A DNA stretch of 17,185 nt. Source: an uncultured Clostridia bacterium. Lineage in GTDB: Bacteria; Bacillota; Clostridia; Christensenellales; Aristaeellaceae. The notes under the pieces were generated by a model, which was given only the letters and a program-made list of their open reading frames with translations, did no database searches and was not told the DNA's origin. A program made the translations under genes and the position numbers. The stretch is from positions 1-17,185 of the forward strand of contig CAMOUF010000104.1 in NCBI GenBank assembly GCA_946626395.1, in the 5' to 3' direction. Positions 1 through 7,682 of the stretch are shown piece by piece; the first letter of the stretch is position 1, and each line of letters starts with the position of its first letter.

Positions 1-21
1 CTTTTTATGGAATAGAGGCAT
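1..21 (-). CDS. 5' end of a minus-strand gene running off the left edge
   Basis: Only seven codons are visible (MPLFHKK). The start is supported by a clean Shine-Dalgarno AAAGGAG (complement of 30-36) eight bases upstream of the ATG at 21-19, and by a matching promoter at 58-86 on the same strand. It is divergent from the secreted protein gene at 177. No function can be given from seven residues. An alternative ATG at 28-26 lies too close to the Shine-Dalgarno site to be used. Confidence 0.5.
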
Positions 22-57
22 CGGGCATTCTCCTTTCAAATATGACGCGCTGCTTTG

Positions 58-86
58 ATGATAGCACGTCCCGATTTCTCCCGCAA
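58..86 (-). promoter_or_regulatory. Sigma-A-type promoter for the left-edge minus-strand gene
   Basis: On the minus strand TTGCGG (81-86) is followed by a 17-bp spacer and TATCAT (58-63). The -10 matches 5 of 6 consensus bases and the -35 matches the TTG core. It sits 37 bases upstream of the ATG at 21, back to back with the plus-strand promoter at 110-138. Confidence 0.5.
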
Positions 87-109
87 GCAGGAATTTACAA
101 TCGGAACGA

Positions 110-138
110 TTGTCAGGGGAAACGAGGCGTGTTATAAT
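110..138 (+). promoter_or_regulatory. Strong sigma-A promoter for the NAGPA-like gene
   Basis: TTGTCA (110-115), an exact 17-bp spacer and a perfect TATAAT (133-138) lie about 38 bases ahead of the ATG at 177. This is one of the two best promoters in the window. Confidence 0.8.
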
Positions 139-176
139 AAACAGGAAGACCGATCCTGTTTTGGGGAGGGAAGAAC

Positions 177-1031
177 ATGAAAAAAACCTTGGCCCTGCTG
201 CTGCTTCTGTGCCTGCTGCCCCTGGGCGGCGCGGCGGAGGAAGCTGAATACAAAATCACCAAGCGGAAAACCCTGACCACCTACGACACGGAAACTCTGA
301 AATATACCCTGGAAAACTTCCGGCTCAACGGCACGGAATGCTATCTCACCACCATCTGGGTGGCCGATCCCGCCCGGCAGATCAAGAAGGCCATTTCCCC
401 CTGGCATCAAAAGCTGGCCAAGGCCGAGGAGCTGGCCAAGCAGATCAAGGGCGCGGCGGTGGTGATCAACGGCAGCGGCTATGTGAGCCCTACCTATCCC
501 GAGATTCCTGACAACTACCCCGGCACCAGCGCGGATTATTATTACACGCCCCTGGGCTCCATCACCGTGGTGGATGGGCAGGTGTACCGCAATTTGGAGG
601 GCGTGCCCTATTACGGCCTGACCCTGGAAGCGGACGGGCTGCACATGTATGTGGGCGCGGACAACGAAGAAGTGCTGAGCCATGAACCCATTCAGACCTG
701 GAGCTTTTACGAGGGCTGTCCCATGGCGCTGAACGGGCAGAGCCTGGTGGATGAGGACTGGACGTTCGCCACCCACCGCTATATCCGCACCATCATCGCC
801 AAGGGCCGGGAGGAAAACACCTATTACCTTCTCACCGGCACCTCCATCCATGGGCTGACCTTGGTGGAGGCCAATCAATTCCTGGAAGGGGAATATCATC
901 CGGAGTGGGTCTATGACCTGGACGGCGGCCCTTCTTCCGCGCTGTTCCGCCGCTTGCAGGGCAAGAAAACCCTGAAGCTGATTTACGGCGCGGGCCAGCG
1001 TATCGTGGATGTGATGGGGTTCGTGGAGTAA
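177..1031 (+). CDS. Secreted phosphodiester glycosidase (NAGPA / DUF2233) family protein
   Basis: Residues 1-20 form a signal peptide: KK, then a long Leu-rich core and a GGAA cleavage region with no lipobox Cys, so the protein should be exported. The rest matches the NAGPA fold (phosphodiester glycosidase, after the human uncovering enzyme). It has VINGSGY near residue 97 in place of the usual NGGFF-like motif, MALNGQSLV in the middle, a basic RYIRTIIAKG segment where the family has PRTAIG, then LTLVEANQFL and YDLDGGPSSALF at about 246-257, which is the family's LDGGGSS signature. Family knowledge gives hydrolysis of sugar-phosphate diesters, and wall polymers are plausible bacterial substrates, but the substrate here is not known. 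The start is fixed by GGGGAGGG at 163-170. The gene is monocistronic and converges on tmcAL across a repeat-rich spacer. Confidence 0.85.
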   Translation: MKKTLALLLLLCLLPLGGAAEEAEYKITKRKTLTTYDTETLKYTLENFRLNGTECYLTTIWVADPARQIKKAISPWHQKLAKAEELAKQIKGAAVVINGSGYVSPTYPEIPDNYPGTSADYYYTPLGSITVVDGQVYRNLEGVPYYGLTLEADGLHMYVGADNEEVLSHEPIQTWSFYEGCPMALNGQSLVDEDWTFATHRYIRTIIAKGREENTYYLLTGTSIHGLTLVEANQFLEGEYHPEWVYDLDGGPSSALFRRLQGKKTLKLIYGAGQRIVDVMGFVE

Positions 1032-1085
1032 GACACTTTCAAACGAAAGCCGCTGCGCTTATCAGCCGCGGGCATTTGCAGCGAC

Positions 1086-1178
1086 AGTTCCAGGTTTTCA
1101 GTTCCAAGTTCCAAGCTGATTTTGTTGAGCGCCATTTGATGGGCCGATGCGGAGTGACTATTTCGCTTAGAACTTAGG
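1086..1178. repeat. Heptad inverted repeat, family A, copy 1 (diverged)
   Basis: The left arm (1086-1115) has units starting every 7 bases: AGTTCCA, GGTTTTC, AGTTCCA, AGTTCCA. The right arm GCTTAGAACTTAGG (1165-1178) is its inverted partner with two mismatches. The core begins AAGCTGATTTTG and ends AGTGACTATTTCGC (1153-1166); the latter 14-mer recurs exactly in copy 4 (12680-12693). It lies in the convergent spacer 55 bases after the NAGPA-like stop codon. A function as terminator or mRNA 3' hairpin is possible but has no T-tract to support it. Confidence 0.7.
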
Positions 1179-1212
1179 TAATATTTTTATACAATTTCTG
1201 ACAGAATGACTT

Positions 1213-1315
1213 GTAGGGGCGGATATGATCCGCCCGCACAAGATAATCATTTCTTGTGCTGGATTTTAAACATTCTTAATGCCTGCTTTTTCGGGCGGAT
1301 GATATCCGCCCCTAC
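1213..1315. repeat. Compound palindrome with GTAGGGGCGG ends (REP/MITE-like)
   Basis: Two 24-bp terminal arms (1213-1236 and 1292-1315) are inverted copies with one mismatch, starting GTAGGGGCGG and ending CCGCCCCTAC. Each arm is itself a small hairpin: GGCGGAT, three bases, ATCCGCC. Next to the left arm lies a further 8-bp hairpin, GCACAAGA (1236-1243) with TCTTGTGC (1252-1259). This nested layout is typical of non-autonomous REP/MITE-like elements. No transposase is visible in the window. It fills much of the 365-base spacer 1032-1396, which holds no gene. Confidence 0.75.
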
Positions 1316-1372
1316 CCTTTGTTCACTCCTTGAAATGTATCTTGATGAGCTGTTTTGAATAGATCGTTTTTT

Positions 1373-1391
1373 GCTTAGAACTTAGAATTGG
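1373..1391. repeat. Orphan right arm of a family A heptad element
   Basis: The sequence GCTTAGAACTTAGAATTGG repeats the right-arm motif already present at 1165-1178, on the far side of the compound palindrome. It ends 6 bases before the tmcAL stop codon region. It may be the displaced end of copy 1 or the remnant of another copy. Confidence 0.55.
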
Positions 1392-1396
1392 TTCTC

Positions 1397-2581
1397 TTAT
1401 TCAACGATCACCGGGGCTTGGCGGTAGGCGTCGGCCTGGGGGAAACCGGCGCCGATGCGCCACATTTCATCGGCCCGGGCGTCCAACGCCGCTTCGGGGG
1501 TCCGGGCCAGGCGGGTATACAAAGGAAAGCCGCTTGCGCGAAAGGCTTTGAGCAGGGGCCTGGCGGAGGCACGAAAGCCCAGCAGCCGGGCAGCGGCAGG
1601 CGCCTGCGGCAGCGCGTCCTTCTTTACGCCCAGAAGCCCGTGGCATAAAGCGCGGTTCAGGCGGCCCTGGGTGTAGCGCCGGGTTTTGACCAGATGAATC
1701 AATTCTTCCCGACTGACGGCGGTTTCCGCCGCTTTTTTTATGCGCGTTTCCAGCCCCTCACCGATGCCGGGCCAGGCGGCGATTTCGTCGGGAGAGGCTA
1801 AAAGCAGGCAGCGGCGCAGAGCCCTGTCCAGGGCGTCGGGGGGACAGATCCCTTGCAGCAGGGCAGAACGCAAAACAGGCAGCGCCGCCTCCGGCAGGGC
1901 GCCTTTTATTCCTGACCAGTCCCCCCGCAGAATCGCGCCGCGCACGGCGGAAGCGGAAGGAAACGATTCCAATTCGCAGGCGTGATAATCCTGCCGTCGC
2001 AGCACGGGCACAGGCTGAATGGGGCTTTGTAAATGCAGCAGGGCCCGCAGATAGCAAATCGCCAGGGCGGCGTTGGGCGCGTTCAGGGCGTTGGCGGGAA
2101 TGGAAAGCCGCTCTGCCAGCGCCTGCCCCTGGGCCGCGGCAAAGGAAAGCCCCCGGGACAACTTCCCCTGAACGGCTTCCTGAAAGGCAGCGTCGGGCTG
2201 CTCTAAGAGGGATGCCGCCCTTCTCAGCAGGGCCAGGTCGTCGGTTTCGCAGCCGAAGGATAAGTGGGTCACGCATTGGAGAGCGTTCAGAATACCCACC
2301 CCGCCCAGGGCAAAATATTCCGCTTCCCGCACGGAAAAGGCATAGGGCAATTGCAGCACCGCGTCCGCCCCGCAGCGCAGCGCCATTTCCGCCCGGGCAT
2401 GGGCGGGCAGCAGGGCGGGCAGGCCCCGCTGGGTAAAGCTGCCGCTCATGACGCAGACCACATAATCCGCCCGGGTTTTTCCCCGGGCCAGGCGCAGATG
2501 GCGTTCGTGGCCCCGGTGGAAGGGATCATATTCCGCAATGACGCCGCAGACGCGCATCCCGCGTTCCAATTTATTTGTCAT
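1397..2581 (-). CDS. tmcAL: tRNA(Met) cytidine acetate ligase (TmcAL, YlbM family)
   Basis: The family makes N4-acetylcytidine at position 34 of elongator tRNA(Met) from acetate and ATP in the cytoplasm. The protein opens with the nucleotidyltransferase-like signature: GVIAEYDPFHRGH at residues 13-25 (HxGH motif at 22-25), SGSFTQRG at 46-53, then LPYAFSVREAEYFALGGV and LSFGCE. The C-terminal half has KTRRYTQGRLNRALCH, matching the family's K-T-x-R-Y-T segment. At 394 residues it is of normal length. The ATG at 2581 overlaps the upstream regulator's TGA as ATGA, with GGGAG just upstream. An internal ATG at residue 9 is possible but has a poor Shine-Dalgarno site. Translational coupling to the c-di-GMP gene is likely, though no functional link is evident. 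Confidence 0.9.
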   Translation of the reverse strand: MTNKLERGMRVCGVIAEYDPFHRGHERHLRLARGKTRADYVVCVMSGSFTQRGLPALLPAHARAEMALRCGADAVLQLPYAFSVREAEYFALGGVGILNALQCVTHLSFGCETDDLALLRRAASLLEQPDAAFQEAVQGKLSRGLSFAAAQGQALAERLSIPANALNAPNAALAICYLRALLHLQSPIQPVPVLRRQDYHACELESFPSASAVRGAILRGDWSGIKGALPEAALPVLRSALLQGICPPDALDRALRRCLLLASPDEIAAWPGIGEGLETRIKKAAETAVSREELIHLVKTRRYTQGRLNRALCHGLLGVKKDALPQAPAAARLLGFRASARPLLKAFRASGFPLYTRLARTPEAALDARADEMWRIGAGFPQADAYRQAPVIVE

Positions 2582-5241
2582 CTTTCTCCCTTCAGCATGG
2601 CCTTGTTTATATACATTTCCGCGTCAGCCCGGTTGAACACGTCCTCAAACCGCGTATCCTTTCCGGGGGCGTAATCCGCCATCCCGCAGGCAATCACCGC
2701 CCGGTGATCCACCGGAGCCAGGCTGTTGGACTGCTGCACCCGTTCCATCAGATCCTGCCGCCGGGCGTAATCCTGGCCGGAGAGGATCGCCACAAATTCA
2801 TCGCCGCCGATGCGGAAAACGGGGCTGTGGCGGAAAATTTCGCAAATGATGGAGCAGGCCTGCTGGATATAGGCGTCCCCCGCCTTGTGGCCCTGGGTGT
2901 CGTTGACGTTTTTCAGGCCGTTCAAATCGCACAGGGCCACGGCGAAGGGCTGGGCCTGATCGTGGAGAATGCGCCAGTTCCATTCCTGCTCCGCGTTGGT
3001 GAAGGCCAGCTTGCTCTTTACGCCGGTCAGGGCGTCCCGGTTGGCCAGCTCCCGGGCGCGGGCCAGTTCCCGTTCCCGTTCCTGCTCCCGGCGCACCTGA
3101 TCGTCGATGCTGCTCATGCCGATGACGATATGGGGATCGCTCCTGTCCTCCATGCGGCTGATTTTCATGTGCACGTAGGTGGGCCTGCCGTCAAAAAGCA
3201 GGCGATAGGTCAGGGTGAAAATGCCGTTGGCCTTCAGGGTGTTCATCAGGAACGGCTTGTCCATGGCGGCCAGCACCTGGGGCAGATCCTCGGGATAGAC
3301 CACGCGCTCAAAATGCCCCCGGAGCAGGCCGAAGAAATCGTCCCCGCTTTTTTCGATGCCCAGCTCCTGGTATTCTTTGTGGGAGCTGTATTCAATGAAT
3401 TGATCGTTTTCCGTGTTTACATAATAGATACAGAAATAGTCGGCGGCCAGGGCATGCACGATGCGGCCCAGCTCCCTGGCCTGACGGGGCTTGGGGCCCA
3501 GAAGCAGGGGGATGGCGTCCTGTTCGCTGGTTTTGCTCTCCTGCCGCTGGCGCTCCTCCAGGAAGCGCTCATATTCCTCCGGGGGCACCGGGCGGGAAAA
3601 ATAATATCCCTGCACGATATCGCAGCCCATCAGCCGCAGGGCGTTCACCTGCTCTTCCTGCTCCACTCCCTCGGCAATGACGGGCACAGCCAGATAATCC
3701 GCGATGTCGATGATGACCTCCAGCATCCGGGTGTCTTTTTTCTGGTCGAAGGCGCTGCGGATGAACTGCATATCCACCTTAAGGGCGTCGATGGGCAAAG
3801 CGGAAATCATGTTCAGGGAGGAATAGCCTGTGCCGAAGTCGTCCATTTCGATTTGGAAGCCCAATTCCCGCAGCCGCGACACCGTCTGAATGATCTGGCC
3901 GGAATCCTGGGTGTAGGCGGATTCGGTGATTTCCAGCAGAAATTCTCCGCTGGTCAGGCCATGGCGGGACAGAATATCCAATAGGTTTTCGATCAGATGA
4001 GGGTCGTACATATCGATGCGGGACATGTTCACCGACACCGGCATAACGAAGCCGAACCGTTTCTTCCAAGCCTGGAGCTGGGCGGCGGCATGCACCCATA
4101 CATAGGTGTCCAGTTCCTGGATCAGCCCGTTTTCCTCAAACAGGGGAATGAACACCCCGGGGCTGATCATGCCCAGGCGGGGATGCCGCCAGCGTACCAG
4201 CGCCTCCGCGCTGGACAAAATGGGCTCCTGGGCCCGGATATCGAACTTGGGCTGATAATAGACCTGGAACTGTTCCTCCTGAATGGCCCGCTGGAAATCC
4301 TCCACCAGCTGCTCCTGATACAGCTCCTTTTCGTGCAGGCCGCTGTCGTACAGGGCCACGGTTTTGGTCACGCTGGCGCGCACCGTGTCCGCGGCGGTCT
4401 TGGCCCGGTCAAACCGGCGCTCGATGTCAATGGTTTTATCCACCCGGGAATAGATGCCCACCCGCAGCCGCACCCGGTTTTCCTTGTCCTGAACGGCGTC
4501 CAGGTTCAGAGCGTCGCCGCCCAGCATGGATTCATAGTCCGTCCGGTGGGGACAGTAAATGAGGAAGGTGTCGGCCTCCCGGCGGCCCACGATTCCCCCG
4601 GAATTTTCCACCAGGTCCTGGAGCTTTTTGCCCACCTGGCGCAGCACCGCGTCTCCGTAAACGGCGCCGAAGCGCTCGTTGATCAGGCGGAAATGATAAA
4701 TGTCCACCACCAGCGCATCCATATCCATGCCGCTGTGATACTGATCCATCTGCTGAGCGTAGCGGTAAAAGTATTCCCGGTTGTACAGGCCCGTCAGCGG
4801 GTCCCGCTCAGTGGACTGGATGATGTCCCGGTCCTCGCTCAATTCTATGGTACGGCGGACGCGGGCCAGAATCACGCCGGCCTGAGGATAGGGCTTGGGA
4901 ATAAAGTCAATGGCCCCCAGCTCCAAACATTCGATCTCGGCGGTCTGGTCGGAGGTCAGGACGATCACGGGAATCTGGGCGGTGGCGGCGTCCTCTTTGA
5001 TGCAGCGCAGCATGTCCGTGCCGTTCATCACCGGCATCATCAGATCCAGCAGCACCAGGGACACCATGCCGTTTTTTTCCCGAAGGGCCTCCAGCCCCTC
5101 CTGGCCGTTTTTGGCGGTGATCACTTCATACTCAGTTTCCAGAATATTCCGAAGCAGTTCCCGGTTGATCAGCTCGTCATCCACCACCAGGATGGTTCTC
5201 TTTCCGTTTGCGGAGTGGAAATTATCATGGCTTTGCAGCAT
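2578..5241 (-). CDS. Response regulator with degenerate GGDEF, EAL, PAS-like and second GGDEF domains
   Basis: This 887-residue cytoplasmic protein has no membrane segment. Domain order: REC at about 16-130 (acid pair D21/D22, phospho-acceptor D66, T96, K116); a GGDEF domain at about 146-300 whose signature has decayed to EADTF (222-226), so it is probably inactive as a cyclase; EAL at about 311-561 with the key residues present (E346 of EAL, N405, DD 467-468, K488, E524, Q544), so phosphodiesterase activity is predicted; a PAS-like domain at about 591-716; a charged coiled linker; and an intact GGDEF domain at 733-881 (GGDEF 812-816, metal Asp 772). No RxxD inhibitory site precedes the second GGDEF. 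The protein could therefore both make and break c-di-GMP under phosphorylation control. Start: the ATG at 5241 follows GGGGAGG; the ATG at 5313 has no such support. It overlaps tmcAL by ATGA. Confidence 0.88.
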   Translation of the reverse strand: MLQSHDNFHSANGKRTILVVDDELINRELLRNILETEYEVITAKNGQEGLEALREKNGMVSLVLLDLMMPVMNGTDMLRCIKEDAATAQIPVIVLTSDQTAEIECLELGAIDFIPKPYPQAGVILARVRRTIELSEDRDIIQSTERDPLTGLYNREYFYRYAQQMDQYHSGMDMDALVVDIYHFRLINERFGAVYGDAVLRQVGKKLQDLVENSGGIVGRREADTFLIYCPHRTDYESMLGGDALNLDAVQDKENRVRLRVGIYSRVDKTIDIERRFDRAKTAADTVRASVTKTVALYDSGLHEKELYQEQLVEDFQRAIQEEQFQVYYQPKFDIRAQEPILSSAEALVRWRHPRLGMISPGVFIPLFEENGLIQELDTYVWVHAAAQLQAWKKRFGFVMPVSVNMSRIDMYDPHLIENLLDILSRHGLTSGEFLLEITESAYTQDSGQIIQTVSRLRELGFQIEMDDFGTGYSSLNMISALPIDALKVDMQFIRSAFDQKKDTRMLEVIIDIADYLAVPVIAEGVEQEEQVNALRLMGCDIVQGYYFSRPVPPEEYERFLEERQRQESKTSEQDAIPLLLGPKPRQARELGRIVHALAADYFCIYYVNTENDQFIEYSSHKEYQELGIEKSGDDFFGLLRGHFERVVYPEDLPQVLAAMDKPFLMNTLKANGIFTLTYRLLFDGRPTYVHMKISRMEDRSDPHIVIGMSSIDDQVRREQERERELARARELANRDALTGVKSKLAFTNAEQEWNWRILHDQAQPFAVALCDLNGLKNVNDTQGHKAGDAYIQQACSIICEIFRHSPVFRIGGDEFVAILSGQDYARRQDLMERVQQSNSLAPVDHRAVIACGMADYAPGKDTRFEDVFNRADAEMYINKAMLKGER

Positions 5242-5253
5242 AATGGATACGCA

Positions 5254-5260
5254 CCTCCCC
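5254..5260 (-). promoter_or_regulatory. Shine-Dalgarno site that sets the start of the c-di-GMP regulator
   Basis: GGGGAGG on the minus strand lies 12 bases before the ATG at 5241-5239. The REC domain starts about 15 residues after this ATG, which fits; the upstream ATG at 5313 would add 24 unconserved-looking residues. Confidence 0.6.
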
Positions 5261-5399
5261 GATCTATGGCGATCATTGCGTAGAGTGTATGGAAAAACAT
5301 TGGCAAGGCGCAAGGGGCTTTTTTCAGTTCAGAAATCCCAATACTGTATCAATTGTATCTGTCCGGTTATGGTTCCTTTGCGGCTTGGATCGAACCCCG

Positions 5400-5490
5400 A
5401 GTTCTAAGCTGTATAGTTCCAAATTCTAAGCTGGATTTTGTCAAGCGCAATGGGGCGTGCAGATATTTCAAGACCATTGTGCTTAGAACT
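5400..5490. repeat. Heptad inverted repeat, family A, copy 2
   Basis: The termini AGTTCTAAGC (5400-5409) and GCTTAGAACT (5481-5490) are a perfect 10-bp inverted repeat. An internal AATTCTAAGCTGGATTTTG (from about 5422) begins the same core as copy 1 (AAGCTGATTTTG, then GAGCGC/AAGCGC). It lies between divergent genes, so this copy cannot simply be a gene terminator. Confidence 0.7.
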
Positions 5491-5619
5491 TGATTTCGCT
5501 TTCCTGTTTTCTTTCCATAATTGAACAGTTACTATAGATTATACCTTATTTGGCGTTTTGTTTCAATCATAATATTTTCAAAACCCAGTTCAGAATTTAC
5601 ATTTTCCGCCCCGCGAACA

Positions 5620-5649
5620 TAGACGCAGGGGCCGGTTTTATGGTATACT
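5620..5649 (+). promoter_or_regulatory. Probable promoter of the FHA-SEDS-PBP operon
   Basis: TAGACG (5620-5625), an 18-bp spacer and TATACT (5644-5649) lie 35 bases upstream of the chosen ATG at 5684. The -10 matches 5 of 6 bases; the -35 is moderate. Confidence 0.55.
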
Positions 5650-5670
5650 ATCAAGAAGGAAAATGCTGAA

Positions 5671-5676
5671 AAGGAG
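5671..5676 (+). promoter_or_regulatory. Shine-Dalgarno site that decides the FHA gene start
   Basis: AAGGAG stands exactly 7 bases before the ATG at 5684. The earlier in-frame ATG at 5663 has only GAAGG three bases away, too close for initiation, and would include this Shine-Dalgarno site in its coding region. Confidence 0.7.
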
Positions 5677-5683
5677 AAAGCGG

Positions 5684-6439
5684 ATGTCCGGCGAAGCGTA
5701 TGAACTACTGGCCTTGCTGATGCGGTATGTGTTCGTGGTCATCGGCGCGCTGATCGTGTTTCGGGCGGCAAGGTGGATGCTGCGGGACGCAAGGGCCTAT
5801 CAAAAAGAAATCAAAACGCTGCCCGACGCGGGGCTGGTGGGGGAAATGGTGGATTTGACCACGGACAGGGCCCAGCCCCTGCCCCGGGAAGGCACCATCG
5901 GCTCATCCCGGGACTGCGATATCCGCGTGAAGGGGCCCAATGTTTTGCGGCATCATGCCCGGTTTGAATTCGAGGAGGGCAAGGGCCTCAAGATCATTCC
6001 CAGCCGTCGGGGGCTGACGGTGCTGTCCGGCGTGGAAATCAGGAAGCCCGCTTACGCCCTGCACGGAACGCAGCTGACCATCGGCAATCATGTGCTCAGG
6101 GTGCGTCTGTTCGCGGGGCTGAATGTGCCCCTGCCCGCCCGGTATCCGGAGCCCGACGCCATCCTGGAGGCCGCCGAGGAGGCCGTTCCCTGGGAGGGCA
6201 TGAACGTGGACGCGCCTTACTGGCTGCCGGAGGAACAGGCTGCCCAGGCCGTGCCGTTTCGAAGGGATCAGGGGTACGACGGAAATTATGACGAAGACGG
6301 TCAAATGACCTGGCAGCACGCCTACTCCATGGAGGAGCTGCGCCAGGCCCAGGCCGAACAAAACTGGATCGACAGCCAGGCGGAGGAGGAGGAAGCGCCT
6401 CCCGCCCAGCGCCGCAGAAGGAGGGGCCGTCGTGAATGA
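5684..6439 (+). CDS. Membrane-anchored FHA-domain protein
   Basis: This 251-residue protein has one N-terminal membrane segment (about 9-29) and a short basic linker. An FHA domain (about 55-143) carries the conserved GTIGSSRDCDI (G-S-S-R at 73-76) and NVLRHHARFEF (His 90/91), the residues that bind phosphothreonine. The tail is acidic, Gln-rich and ends in an Arg-rich stretch with no recognised domain. FHA domains recruit Thr-phosphorylated partners. In Actinobacteria and many Clostridia an FHA gene stands next to a RodA/PbpA pair and a PASTA kinase regulates the set, but no kinase or phosphatase gene lies in this window. Its TGA overlaps the GTG of the next gene by 8 bases, so co-translation is expected. 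Confidence 0.85.
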   Translation: MSGEAYELLALLMRYVFVVIGALIVFRAARWMLRDARAYQKEIKTLPDAGLVGEMVDLTTDRAQPLPREGTIGSSRDCDIRVKGPNVLRHHARFEFEEGKGLKIIPSRRGLTVLSGVEIRKPAYALHGTQLTIGNHVLRVRLFAGLNVPLPARYPEPDAILEAAEEAVPWEGMNVDAPYWLPEEQAAQAVPFRRDQGYDGNYDEDGQMTWQHAYSMEELRQAQAEQNWIDSQAEEEEAPPAQRRRRRGRRE

Positions 6440-7682
6440 GAATAAGAAAAGTAGGCCCCATGTGCCGGGCCGGGGCACGCTGCTGGCGGAAATGGTGTTC
6501 TTTTTTCTGGGCTTTTTCCTGCTGGCGTTAAAGGACGGCAAGTGGGAGAGCTTCGTGCTGTCCGTGGCGGTGCCAGCCATTATTTATGTGGGCACGGCGG
6601 GCATTTCCCATCTGTTTCCCTCCGACCGGCTGCTTTTGTCTCTGACCAATTTTCTGTGCGCCCTTGGGGTGCTGGTGCTGTACCGGTTAAGCCCCAGCCG
6701 GGGCATGAGCCAGGCGGTGAACTATGGCGTGGGCGTGGGCTGCATGATGCTGTGCGCCATGCTGGTGCGGTTCGTGCGCAATTGGAAATGGCTCACCGTG
6801 CTGATCATGGCGGGCAGCGTGGGGCTGCTGGCCCTGCCGCTGCTGTTTGGCCGGGAAACCAACGGCGCGAAAAACTGGGTCAGCTTGGGCAGCTATTCCT
6901 TCCAGCCCAGCGAAGTGGTGAAGCTGGCCCTGCTGGTGAGCGTTTCGTATCTGCTGAGCCAGCGCAAGCCCCTGATCGCTATTGGCTTTGGCGGCGTGTG
7001 TCTGCTGATGCTGATGCTGCAAAAGGATTTGGGCACGGCGCTGCTCTATTTCGGCGTGGTGTTCGTGCTTTTGTACGCCGCCACGGGCTCCATTCCCCTG
7101 GTGATCGGCGGAGTGCTGGGCGGGGCCGGAGCCGCGGTGATGGGCTATCAGATGTTCGCCCATGTGAAGCGCCGGGTGGCCATCTGGCTCAATCCCTGGG
7201 CCGATACGGAGGGGGCGGGCTACCAGATCGTGCAGAGCCTCATCGCCATCGTCAACGGCGGGGCCTGGGGCGTTGGGCTGGGCCTGGGCAACGCCCAGGT
7301 GATCCCCGAGTATTACAACGATTTTATCTTCTCCGTGATCCTGCATGAATTCGGCGTGGTGTTCGGCCTGGTGGTGCTGTGCATGTATCTGTTCATCATT
7401 ATCCGGGCGGTGATGATCGCCCGCCGAAGCCGCACAGTGTTCCACGCCCTGCTGGCCACGGGATGCGCTTCCATGCTGGCTTTGCAGACCTTTGTGATCA
7501 TTGGCGGCAATATCAAATTGATCCCCCTCACCGGCGTGACCCTGCCCTTCATCAGCTACGGCGGCACCTCCATGCTGTGCAGCCTGTGCGTGGTGGGCCT
7601 GCTGCAGGGGGTGGCCAGCCTGGCCAAGGCGGGCATCCAGGAGGACCGGGAGCTGGCCATGCAGGGGGGTGAAGCGCCGTGA
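6432..7682 (+). CDS. SEDS peptidoglycan glycosyltransferase, FtsW/RodA/SpoVE family
   Basis: SEDS proteins polymerise lipid II into glycan strands, working with a partner class B PBP. The 416-residue product is almost wholly hydrophobic with about ten membrane segments. Signatures are GAKNWVSLGSYSFQPSEVVKL (about 145-165), an LNPWADTEGAGYQIVQSL segment at about 253-270, YNDFIFSVILHEFG (about 295-308, D297 being the extracellular-loop Asp thought essential in RodA/FtsW) and LTGVTLPFISYGGTS (about 366-380). Two small departures from the family consensus are YNDF for HTDF and HE for EE. The GTG start has AGAAGGAGG upstream. RodA versus FtsW cannot be settled from sequence; the FHA and PBP neighbours favour the RodA-PbpA type. 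The stop overlaps the next start as GTGA. Confidence 0.9.
   Translation: MNENKKSRPHVPGRGTLLAEMVFFFLGFFLLALKDGKWESFVLSVAVPAIIYVGTAGISHLFPSDRLLLSLTNFLCALGVLVLYRLSPSRGMSQAVNYGVGVGCMMLCAMLVRFVRNWKWLTVLIMAGSVGLLALPLLFGRETNGAKNWVSLGSYSFQPSEVVKLALLVSVSYLLSQRKPLIAIGFGGVCLLMLMLQKDLGTALLYFGVVFVLLYAATGSIPLVIGGVLGGAGAAVMGYQMFAHVKRRVAIWLNPWADTEGAGYQIVQSLIAIVNGGAWGVGLGLGNAQVIPEYYNDFIFSVILHEFGVVFGLVVLCMYLFIIIRAVMIARRSRTVFHALLATGCASMLALQTFVIIGGNIKLIPLTGVTLPFISYGGTSMLCSLCVVGLLQGVASLAKAGIQEDRELAMQGGEAP

Larger units (their letters stand above)
5242..5683. other. Divergent intergenic region without a gene
   Basis: This 442-base spacer separates the minus-strand regulator from the plus-strand FHA operon. It holds the regulator's ribosome site, a family A heptad element (5400-5490), an AT-rich stretch (about 5500-5600) in which no ORF of note is seen, and the FHA promoter (5620-5649). 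No clear promoter could be fixed for the regulator. Confidence 0.7.

Noticed and set aside
1365..1372. T-run as a rho-independent terminator for the NAGPA-like gene
   Set aside because: No GC-rich hairpin directly precedes the T-run.
3980..4860. First GGDEF domain as an active diguanylate cyclase
   Set aside because: Its signature reads EADTF rather than GGDEF or GGEEF; only the last GGDEF domain keeps the catalytic sequence.
2575..5283. Two long open frames (469 and 428 codons) on the plus strand opposite the c-di-GMP regulator
   Set aside because: They are antisense shadows of a GC-rich coding region; composition is low-complexity His/Gly/Gln-rich and no family matches, whereas the minus-strand frame has all domain motifs.
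5284..5312. Minus-strand promoter for the c-di-GMP regulator (TTGCGC, 18-bp gap, TACACT)
   Set aside because: Both boxes match the consensus poorly and other alignments are equally good.
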